Positions 1 through 12,000 of a stretch of 64,000 bases of DNA are shown one piece after another. The stretch is from Mactromeris polynyma (Eukaryota > Mollusca > Bivalvia > Venerida > Mactridae): positions 868,001 through 932,000 of the forward strand of contig JASFXZ010000008.1 in assembly GCA_032209605.1 (NCBI GenBank), given 5' to 3'. Both the position numbers and the translations under genes were made by a program. The notes under the pieces were generated by a model that saw only the letters and a program-made list of their open reading frames with translations, did no database searches and had not been told where the DNA came from. Positions within the stretch are counted from its first letter, which is position 1, and every line of letters starts with the position of its first letter.

Positions 1-80
1 TCAACGGACCCCATACATTACCGAGATACTGTTGAAAATGGCAGAAATTCAAAAGCAACAAAAAATAACAATAAATATAC

Positions 81-86
81 TTTATT
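81..86 (-). promoter_or_regulatory. Candidate polyadenylation signal of MFSD12
   Basis: AATAAA on the minus strand. It is the only exact signal found between the stop at 3000 and the window edge. Confidence 0.35.
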
Positions 87-1322
87 TAAAATAAAAGCTT
101 ATACAAAAGTAGTTCTGCATCTTTCAATCACAGCACATGCAATATTAGGTACTATACAACTCAGTTGTTCATGAATTACTCAAATTTCTGCAAAAAAATC
201 AAATGCAATTGTTTGCTATTACTAAGACTAAAGTAATATTTTTGTATGTAAGGCTTTCATAATTATAATTGCTGGTCCCTTTTGTATACTCATTATACTA
301 GTGGTGATTGGATTTTGTTATTTTTTTATACCCTAGATGATATTTCTTTAATGCAAGGCTTGAGACTTCTCATTTTTCATACAAGAAAAATGTTGGGGTG
401 GCAAGGATAATTGGGGGTTGACGGGACTGATTAACCAGTAATTAATTTAAGCTGGCCTTGATCCATTGAGTTTAATTGCTATCTATAAGACTCTTCTGTT
501 ATGATACCATTGTTATGTAAGGATTTACCGACCCAGCTTGACAAAAATACCTAACATTTGTTTTAAATCCTTGAAACTTTTGAAATACAGCAAGAAATGC
601 CAGTTTTTATCATGTCACGAAAAAGAGATTTTTACCAACTGCCGTAAAATTGGTAATAATTGCCCCCGGGTTAATTGGTTACATTTTAGCAAAAGGAATG
701 AGTGTATATTACAATCTTTGTAGCATTACCCAATTTCAATAAAGTGGAAAAGACAACAGATATTACATTACTCGTGCAGTTCTATGTAAAATATGCACAT
801 AAAATCTGTCAAGAATTAGGAATGAGAATCACTATAGATCTTAATGATTTATGAATACATGTAAAATGGGTGATATAAAAAAATATTCTAGTTCTTATAA
901 AAAACATCTCAATTTCTGAGATACATATTGTATACATGCCCATAAAGAACACAACGCCATTTCATGCATGAATTTATACAGAATACTTGATGCATTCTGA
1001 TTCTTAAAGAGACTTAAGAATACAAGAGTATTTATCACAAAACATCACAATCTGTTTTCTCTTACAATTTCCATTGAATGTTCGAACATTTTCATTATAT
1101 ACATATATAATATATATGTATATATACTGTCCTGAATATTAAGCACAACATTGAACTACATGTATATTTACATTTAGACAAGGATTGACAGACGTGCATA
1201 AATCCTGTTTTATCAAATCAAGGATATTTTACACAAAACTATAACAACTTAAATATTGTTGAGGAAACCTGAGTTATGCACAAACCACTGAAAATGCAGA
1301 ACCATTTGATGACAATGAAGGA

Positions 1323-1418
1323 GCACAGCAGATTGTCTCCAATTATCTCCCTTTCTATATAGTATATTACAGAAGGATTGTAGGAAGGGAGATAACTCAC
1401 TACAATCTGCAGTGTGAA
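1323..1418. repeat. Hairpin MITE with GGGAGATAA-type ends
   Basis: The left arm (GCAGATTGT ... TTATCTCCC) is the inverse of the right arm (GGGAGATAACTC ... ACAATCTGC). A related hairpin occurs at 28398-28502. Confidence 0.6.
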
Positions 1419-2999
1419 GCAGTCACAAGTACATGTAACAAACACCTGTTACATTAAATCCAATAGCAATTAAATGTGTTAATATCTACCACCTAAAGCA
1501 ATGTAACATATATTTGAAGATTTATACAAATAATACGATTTTATATAAGCATTTCTTAATTCTGCAACAACAAAAATTACCATTATTCCATCCCCCAATA
1601 TATAGACAATCTCCAGTGCATTACATAACCACTGAGTAAAAAACCTTTATACATTAGCTTTGGTGACTAAACTAGGTGTAAATGTGAAGTAAACTTCATC
1701 AGCATACTGTCATACAAGTCACAAAATGTCAAACAAAACTATGAACAAGTTCGTATTATTCTGTGCTTAATACTATTTCTTTTGATTTGAATGTTGTTTG
1801 TATGATAGGGATACTGACTAGATTTTATACATATATCTGAAACACTCGTACAAAAATATGGGAAAAGTATCACATTAAATTTTTTTGGCAAGAATAACAA
1901 AAAAAAGTGTCGTTAAATCTACCAGAGTCCTATATTATTATTCAAATTTTGAAACCATTTAATATGTTTATAGATACAAATGAGTAATATTCAATATTCA
2001 ATCACATTTTTCTGTGAATAAAAGGCAAACTGACTTTAATGACAGAGAGATTCAGTTGTCACAGGTAGCGGCGCATACATAAGACAATGAAACTGACCTC
2101 AGACACTCGGAATGTGAGGCCATCAAGAGATTTACAAACAGGAAGAACGTATTGGCAGCATGAAGACCGGGGAATTTCATTATGCAATGTATTCAACGTG
2201 ACATACCAGTGTCACAAATACAACATAGACAAGAGGTATACAAACAATCAAACTTTCCTAATAACAATCGTAGTTTTTAGGTTATTTTTAATTTTCGATT
2301 TTACACGCAATACAAATTTTTATCTAGAATTCATGCATCATCAGAGTATCTGCAATTGGCAAAAGTTATGAGAGATGCAAGACTAGGCAATCACAACACA
2401 ATCATACATTCATGACATTTAGCAAAAGCATAATGTATACAACACCAAAAACATCATGACTTCAAGAACTGTAGCTTGGATTAGACATTCCACAGCTGAT
2501 GATAAAGGTTACTGCATAACACTACACGTCATTATCTTTACTCACCTCATTTATCAATGTTTGGCAAGAAAAAAATACCATACAATAAACATGGCAAGGA
2601 ATGTAAAGGATGTTTCACCGAGTATTTTGAATGTCTTGCGGAGTACTTTCTAAAAACAAGAATCCTACACATGCTTAATAGCAGTATGTTCTGACAGACT
2701 CCGACTTATGCTCAGCATAAAACAGTTGTTATCCAAAGTATTCCAAATGCAATTTGATCGCATTATCACAATGAATAATGTGGTTACTTTAAACACAATA
2801 ATATATGCCTCATCTTGGCTTTGAAGTCATTGTATCAACATACTGTTGTTATTGCACTTTGTTATCATTTCAGCTCTTGTGTCGGACCCACCAACTGAGT
2901 GGAGCGGGACACTTAGATTTTTATGAATTAGTTTATATAAATGACAATATCTTTATACACAGAAATCAATGCATACAGTTTACATTATGAGCATATGCA

Positions 3000-3076
3000 T
3001 TAAGCAACATTGTTATCAATGGTTTCATAACAACTATTTCCATTGTCTTCAACTTGCTGTATCTGCTTCCTAGCAC
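3000..3076 (-). CDS. MFSD12: MFSD12 coding exon 10 (C-terminus)
   Basis: It encodes a short polar tail, [20 protein letters not shown] then DNNVA and TAA. The acceptor TTTTTACAG and a phase matching exon 9 are the support. The tail is poorly conserved in the family, so this is the least certain exon. Confidence 0.78.
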
Positions 3077-6000
3077 CTGTAAAAACAAAGAGCAAACATT
3101 AAATGAGACTGAATGATACAGTGCTGTTATATTTACTCCGAATGTATGAATATTTCAGGTGTATTAAGTGTATTGAGTTGTTTGTGTTATCAAGGATTTT
3201 ACAGAAAATGTCTTCTGATAAAAATGTAAATCAAATCACAGGTGGCCGGTGAGTAGCCATGACATTGAAAACCCACATTGAAATTTTTGTTTCACTGTTC
3301 TTATAGTAAGATAAAGCACGTCAAAACAGATGTGTGTACATATTTTCATTGTAAATACGTATGAAGTTGGACACCTTTTTTTTCAATGCGGGTTTTAAAT
3401 GTCATGGCTACTCACCGGCCACCTGTGAATCAAATAACTGTTTTATGTGCAAGTGCATTTTTGTTATGTAAAAGCATATGGAAAAGAGTGAAAGTCATAT
3501 AATACTTAAATTGCAATGGGTCAATCTGGGAAGTTCATACATTGATTCACAGTAAACCTAACAGCACTAAATAGTTTACAAACCACCAATACACTTCTAA
3601 GTGGCAACACTTGAGTAATTTATACACACATAAATAATTGTGTTGTTATTCACAATAGGCTGGCAATATTCTAACTTTCAGGCAATGGGAGTTCAGACTA
3701 TAATAATTATAATAACTTAATTTAAGAGAGGCAATACAGTTGGGCAAGCCAAGTCTTCCCTGTGAGCCTATATATAGACTTACTGAATACAAGATAAAGT
3801 GAGAAACTAATCATTTTGTCAAGTTCCATTTTGTCATGAGGAGAAAAACTAGAAAACGTTAAATTATTCTATGATGTCATTAGTGGTCAATTATTCATTC
3901 TAAGATATCCACAGATTTCTATATTTTTTATATTGAGTGTTTATAGACCAAAACTGCCTTGCTGTGAATAAATCATACTAGCTTGAGTATTTGCAAAGAT
4001 ATATAATAATATTTTCAATTTTAAGGTGAGCAAATAGCACACTCACGGGTACTCCAAAGCTACAAATTTCAAATGTTTGTGCACCATAAATTAAGTAAAA
4101 CATTATTAAATGTAGATAACATCTGTTCTGGTGAAATATTATAAGTACAAATGTATCACATATTCTGATAATCTATGTGTAAATGTATACAATTTCATAG
4201 CATACATATTTTGAAGAAAGGTTAATTATTCTAAAAGCACAAGCAAAGACAGAACAACATGTAGTGCATCAGCAAGAAGCAGTAAAACAAAACATACACA
4301 TGCTGCATACTTTCAAACTATCTAATAAACTGTGAAAACTTGTATACAAAATATATCCTCTGTTGTACATTTAAATATTATTACACTTATAATAGTATAC
4401 TGAAGTTTTGTAAAAGTCTGCCAAAAAGAGCGATGGAGTACTGACAACCAGTGGATAGTCATTAAAAACATAAGCCGGACTCACGGTCTTCAACAGAAAT
4501 AACTTCATGGAAAGGCACTTCCATGAAGACCATGTTATACTACATACAAGAAGTTAGAAAGATATTTAGAACATGCTGGTGTGATAATAGCGCAGGTTAT
4601 GCAGTGCATATGATTATTAAATGCAATTCTGCATGGGACTTTTATACCAGACGAATTGGCGTAAGCCCCTGTAACTTCATTGTATAGAGTATTTTTTGCC
4701 TGCTAAGTAAGAATCAGCTTCTGACAAGGATTCGTACGATACATCCGGCGGCATGTCTCCATTTTGTCGATTGTGCGTCACAGGCCGTAAAACTTCAACT
4801 GTTCAATATTGTGAAATGTCCACAGTTAATACAGCTCATGTTTCTCAATACTTTAGAGAGTCTGACCTTCAGAACGTATTCAAAATAGAGAAATTTGAAG
4901 AAAAAGAAATGTCTATAAATACTTTGAAAACAAAAAATGACCAACCCCTGCCTGGGAATCACACCTGGAACTTCTGCCACAGTGACAGCTCTACCAATTA
5001 TTACGGGCTATCGATATTCTAGCTATAAACAATATATAACTGACAAAATCTTTAGTATACATAGATAAACCCAAAAAGTTGACTTGTTACTAAAACTATT
5101 GAGGATTTGTGTAGTTTATACTTGCGTTCATGATGTACATCATGTTCAAACAACACAAGAACAAACATTTATGGAGGCGTTTTCCAATTTTTATTTCTTT
5201 ACCAAATTCTTAGGTCAGACTCTTTAAAGTAAAAGTATTAGCAACAAAGGCATCAAGTGTACTTTGAAAAAGAAAATGCCAGAGTTTGACATAAGTAGCA
5301 GCTAAAATAAAGAATCAAGCATTTACTCTAATGTCAAGCAATAAGCAGAAAACTGTTATATCATATACACACTATAGAATAAACTACATGTATTTATAAA
5401 CAATTTGCCTATTAAGGGGTGACAGAGAAATATTAATTGTCAAGCATATAGGTTCCAACAGGAGAACTTTAAACTTTACTTTCAATGACATTTGGTAGAT
5501 ATTACCGGACAGTTGATTTCATTATAAATATTAATCGAGATATAGCATTTGTGACAGAAAATATAACAAAATTTAGACATTATAAAGTATGACAGGGTTA
5601 GATTGTGTGCTAGTCAGTAGGCAATGGTATTTAACATTCCCTACACACCATCTTGGACGGGCCTCTATTGGGAATGCGCATATGAGCTTTCACTCCGAAA
5701 ATTCAGACACAGGTTATATTTTGACAAATATATCATGCTTTTGTTTACCAGATGCAAAAGCTGTAGATCTGTCTTCATGGAAATAAGCATATGATTAATT
5801 CAATACCAATGATCAGCGAAAAGTTTGCGAACATAAAGCATCTGGAGTGCTTGTTTGGATATATCTACTGTCCGATAATATCTCGCATACCAGTATGCAG
5901 ACAGGCTAGTTTCTCTTTCACCCCTCGTTATGTACATGTGAGTATTTACGCTTACATATTCTATGCAATCATCATGCAAAAGAGATAAAATGCTTCTATG

Positions 6001-9000
6001 TTACAAGAAATGCAGCCATTCTCTACAAGGTTAATGCTAGATTATTATTTCCATGCAAGTACGTTATAGTTACACACTTCAGCAAGATTAAAATAGTGTT
6101 CCTGGGCCCGTATTCACAAACGTTTTAAGACTGAATCTCAGACTTAGACTTTAAAATTGTAAATTTTCATTTTGTTCCTACGTTATTGTTAGAGAATATA
6201 TTTTAATAAAACATGGCAAAAAAGTAGAGTGAATAGCACTTATTGTTCAGGCAAAAATTTATCTGATTAAATATTATGAAAACGAAATGATTGTGAATTT
6301 AATTTTGCAATTTTTAAAGTCTAAGGCCCATATTCAGAAACGCTACTCCACTCACACTCACTGAGATAATCCAGTTTTAATTATCTAACGGCCCGTGTTT
6401 TTGAGTGTGACTTCGTCCTAATTAGAAATTGGTATTCACAAAGGTTAGAGTAGCTGGAGTACACTCGAATGAGTGAGGATTTTTCGAGTGAATGATTCGG
6501 CCACTTGACAGTGACTCGAGCTACACTCAAGTGTCATTTCTGAATACCGATTTAGTAGACTCGTGTCAAATTAAGCCAAATTATAGTATTTCTGTGTTTT
6601 ATTTAAGAATTAAACAAACAAATATATGCTCGTCTTGATCAATGTATTGGCCACATAAATGTTTCCATTATTTCTTATTGAATAGTATAATTATTTAGAT
6701 GAATAAAACAAGTAATTATAAGTAAAATTTGTGAAACGTCAGTTTTCTTGAACGATGTTAAATAAAATAACAAGATTACCATATGCTACATGGAACAGAT
6801 GGCACTTTGTACTGACTCGACCATCACTCCAGCTACACTCGAGCGTCGCTTGGGTGAGTTTGAGTGGAGTGTAGGTTTCTGAATACGGCCCTAAGTCTGA
6901 GATGCAGTCTTAAACATTTGTAAATACGGGCCCTGGATTTAAGGTCATGATCCATTAACTGCTAGATTATCTCACCGTCATCCACTCATTTTCATGTGAC
7001 AACATTTCATAAATTTCCTATCTAAGTACTAATCTTCTGTGGTGTTTTGTTTGAGTTTTATGCTGTTTATCCCCAGTAATAAAGTTATGAACTGCAGTCA
7101 GATGATCTTACCAGTGTTCCTGAGTTACTCACCAGTACTTATCTGTCCTTCTACCAGCAACTGACAACATGGATGACAAATGACTTCGGTTTAATCTCCA
7201 GACACATTGTCATAGAAAACATATGCCTCACCCAGATTCAAATCTACGACATCCAGACTGGCGGTCAGGCATTCTACCGGCTGAGTTAACTGGGAGGGGG
7301 GGCTGTATGATAATCTAGCAATTACTTCATAATTATAACCTTATGTTAGAAAACCCTTCTAAAGAGCATGCACTGTTTACAACACAGCCAATTAATTTTG
7401 GAATCATTAAAAGACATACCTTTTTTAGATCGAGTACCTAGGACTGTTGGAATCAACGTAGCGAGTGCAATGGCAGCGATTACACTCATAGTACCAGGGA
7501 GGAATGTTATTATACGACGATAATATCCTGCACACTTTGGACAACAACCACTGAAATAATACCAGTAAGAAATTGTATAGTTATAGATACTCATCTAGAC
7601 AACCAGGCTTCAAATTTCACTAACATCGCAATTCTGGCAACAAGTGAATATGTTTGCCCAAGAACTGAATCCTCTGTACCATGACTAATTTTTTTCATTG
7701 AATTTCCATAAATCTTTGAAACAGCCTGGACAAGCTCAAATCAGTCATTGTGGACGAGTCTAGAATCGTACAAGATCTAACATCAAGATGGCTATTCTTG
7801 TTATGCCCAGTTTGGTTTGTTGTGACTTTCCTGTACAATATAGACGATGCCCTTTTTAAGTCTCTACCCAATTATCTCCCCTGAATACTCTCTACGTCCG
7901 CCATTACGGTCATGCAAACCGTCTGCACAACGCTCTCGCTACGAACTTATTGGATTTTGCTCGTTATATGCTACTATTTACTTTGATTACTGGTTTGTTT
8001 TGATGGACTGATATATAAACATGCCATATACAAATAGCTCTGGGAAGCAGTGTGTTGTTTATGACTGCAAAAACAATCAAAAGAAGCTGTACCAATGGAA
8101 AATCGGCGAGTGCATGGAGCACAAATTGATTCACAGTGACTGTCCATGTTTGCAGCCTTTCAAAATGCACACCATCCCGCGAAATGAAGAGCTACGCATG
8201 TCGTGGATTAAATCCATCAATCGCAGAGACTTCAAGCCACATGCAAAGGCAGTGGTAAGAGCGTTTATTTCTTACTCTTGAATTAAGTTACTTGCAGGAT
8301 TAATTTGCACACTTCTGAAAGGACACATTACTTTGTGAAATCCACAACATATTTGTTTACATATTTGTTAATTTAAGGAACGAGGCAAATAAAAATGTTC
8401 ATGTTGCAGAGTTCAGAAAAATTATAAACCAAGCACGGTGCTCGAACCTGTGACCTCATGCTTGCAAGTCAGTGCTCCTGCAACTTAGCTAACTGGCGGG
8501 TAGTGTACTTATCGCCCTGTTAAATTTACTTACTAGCTATCCTAGCAATTGATAATTTTGTAATGTGTCAGAAATTAGCTTGACATTTATGTACATGTAT
8601 GTATGTATGCTGTATACATCATTAGATACATGTAGCTCTAGATTATATACATACACACATAGCTATAGTATATATATATATACATAAGTCCATGATTGGT
8701 TATGGATGTCCTCTGAGTAGAATTTGTGCAATTATAGCTTTATATTCAATTGTTTTGATTATACAAATTGAGTGGTGTCTATGGTTACAAAGACATTTTT
8801 CTTTATAATTACAGGTGTGTTCAAGACATTTCATTGATGGCAAACCTTCAAAGGAAAACCCAGTCCCAACATTAAGCATGGGTTACACTGCTGCAAATAC
8901 CACTCCGGCCAGACGACGACCCCTGGTACGAAAATCATTAAATTTGAACACGCCCAGCCCCTCTACAAAATGTCAATTGACACCAAAACCGCATGATAAT

Positions 9001-12000
9001 ACAATGAGTGACCTTGATCAGAGTGAGATGTTGATAGCGACTCCAATCATTGAACCAATAGTACCAACATTTAGTGAGACAATACCAAATCAGTGTGAGG
9101 CAGTGTGTTGCCGTCTGTATCCTAGCTACTGTCACAAAAAACCCAAATTAGTTGATGCAAGCACACAGACTATTGATGTTGTGGCGCTTGATCACAGCTA
9201 TGGATATACTAAGAAGACAAGAAGTGTAAGCTGCCAGCAGACTACCTCAGAGTTTTGTGTGGACAACGTTACATCAGACTCGGAATCAAGGTTTTACACT
9301 GGCCTTAGTTTGTCTGTATTTTTAACTGTACTGGCTACTTTATCCAGGCATGGTGGAAGTCTACCATACAAAGTGAGTGTAAAGAACCAGATATTTGCTG
9401 TTCTGGTTAGGTTGCGATTGGGACTGACATTACACGACATTGCAAGACGATTAAGTATATCACGTCAGTTGATGTGTCGAATTTTTCAATCATGGATTGA
9501 AATAATGTGTAAACAGCTTTCAGCTTGTGTTGTATGGTTGCCACGCGAGACGATAAGACGCACATTACCCACATCCTTTAAAGAAAGTTATCCTCATACA
9601 ACTTGTATTATTGACTGCTCAGAAATTTTTATTCAGAGACCGTTTTCCATTAAAGCGCGAGCACAGACCTGGAGCACATACAAAAGCAACAACACGGCAA
9701 AGTTTTTGATAGCCATTGCCCCAACTGGTTTTATAATGTACATTTCCCCTCTTTATGGTGGTCGTGCCAGTGACAATTACATCACAAAGCATTGTGGGTT
9801 TTTAGACTATTTGCTGCCAGGCGATGAGGTCATGGCAGACCGTGGGTTTACCATCAGTGAGGATCTTTGTTCGCGAAGGGTAAAATTGAACATACCTGCT
9901 TTCATGAAAGGCCGCAGCCAACTATCTGAACAAGAAGTAATAGAATCTAGAAGAATTGCAGCAAATAGAATTCACGTTGAAAGAGCAATTATGCGGATTA
10001 AATCATACCGACTATTGAATACCAAAATGGTTAATAAATCTTTGAGCAAAGCAAATCAAATTCTATCAGTTGTGAGTGCATTGTGCAACTTGCGTGATCC
10101 ACTAATAAAGGATGATTCCGATGAAGATTGAATGTACCAATGAGGTATGTAGAAAATCAATCCTGTAAAACACTGAAGACATTCTTTTACTTTTAGAACT
10201 GACAAAGTGGTTCTCAACATTATCCGGTGTGTTTATTTTCTTAATCAAAAGTACAATATTGTGAATGTTTATAGTATATTTTTTATGCAAACCGACACTA
10301 TATTAGTGCAATCGTTCTTGAGACATTACTTTTCATAGATATTCACTTATTAACTGACACAATTTTAGTCGAATACAAGATTGTTTTGTCAGCTGGATGG
10401 TTGCATTAAGAATTTGCCCTGGTGACTGTTGCTTTATTTTGTAGTTACATGAGTTGTATCCAGCTCCTATCCTCACAGCATTTTCCTTCATTGTGTATGA
10501 TACTGAATATTTATGTATATGTTATAGTTAACTTATACATATGCACCTTTTGTTTTTTTTGTAATAAACTGTCTCCAACCTTCAATATACTATCTCTTTT
10601 ATAACTGTTGTTTTACACATCATTACATGTATGTCTAAATTACATGAATTATGCATCGATAGGCTACACGAGATCAGACCTCTGACTCATAAAGGAAAAA
10701 TATCAGCTGCTTGCATATAGTCAAGGTAAAAAACAATGGTTATGAAACTCAGGTAGATTCTTTATCGACTGACACACATACACTCAGTACATTTAAAAAC
10801 GCACAATTTGTACCAACCATACTTCAATAAAATTATTTTTATTACTTTTGAAACTCATGAAAATAAATGTCACGAAATTTAGCATGTATGTTGCATACAC
10901 ATTCAATAATATAGGGTCAAGTTCTTTTCTGGTATCCTAAAAGTCGGTCAATCATATCAAGGTCAATGACAATTTAGAAATCCCATATCTGACATGCGTT
11001 ATTAAATGTAGTGAGTATATGACTAAAGCCAACTAGAACATACAAATTACTAATAAGGAAAAAACACTAAAAGAGGTATGTTGCATTTATAAATAGATTT
11101 AATTAATTAATTATTATCATAAATTATATTATGCAAAAATGTTCAAAAGGGACAACACTAAATGAACGACATACAAATCAAGTCACTACTAACAAAAGGA
11201 AACAGTAATAATTCTGAACAAAATTACACAATCTATAAAGTATAATATAGTGTTCTGGTGCCACTAATACACTTATTGAATACTCATTCAGTAGTCCTTG
11301 CGAATACATTTAAATACACTTGCATATCATGTTCACTGGTTACACAAGCGCGAGTACTCGGGCGATATTTTGAGCCTCTTGAAATTCATTTCATCACTTA
11401 TTCTGACAATGAGACTTTCAAAATACAACTGTCTAATTCTGCAAAGTTGATTCTGCACATATTCTGCATTGTACTGCACATCCACAATTACTGCCTGGTC
11501 AGCAGTCCAAACTAGAAATTTGCATTTCTGGCGCTTGGTACAGAACATTATCATTTGTACTTGGCAATAGTAGCCATTCCTACCAACGGGGTTCAGAATA
11601 GTTTGTCCATCTTTAACGACAATGTCATACTTGTTTGAGTCCAGCAAAGCTTGCAATTGCCGTGTTGGACACTTAATTTCTAAAATGGTATCGTCATCAA
11701 CCAGACCATCCGGACTGGCAGCGATATATGGCTCTTCCATTGAGACACACAGGCCCGACAAAACAACAGACAATCCTGTGACATCTTCAAACCACTTTCT
11801 GGCTACCGGCTCATACTTCTGTCCATGTCGGGTGGCGGCACAGCCTTTAAACCTGGTGTAAATTTGTGATGTTACAAATTTTTGCGGATCGGCACGTTTC
11901 GGGATAGAGTTCACCTTGCTGGCCGTGATCCTGAACTTCCTCGCATCCGTCCACATACATGAATTTTGTTTCTCTGTGTTTTTATTCAAAATAATGCATT

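Larger units (their letters stand above)
1..2999 (-). other. MFSD12: MFSD12 3' untranslated region / downstream flank
   Basis: There is no convincing coding sequence. On the minus strand the only AATAAA before the window edge is at 81-86, so the transcript may have a long 3'UTR of about 2.9 kb, unless a variant signal is used. It holds a hairpin repeat at 1323-1418 and an AT-rich palindromic run at about 1098-1130. Confidence 0.5.

Noticed and set aside
7230..7296. tRNA gene on the minus strand
   Set aside because: Box A and B words are present, but the acceptor and anticodon stems do not pair convincingly; better explained as a SINE head. The same holds for 8431-8506 and 14588-14662.
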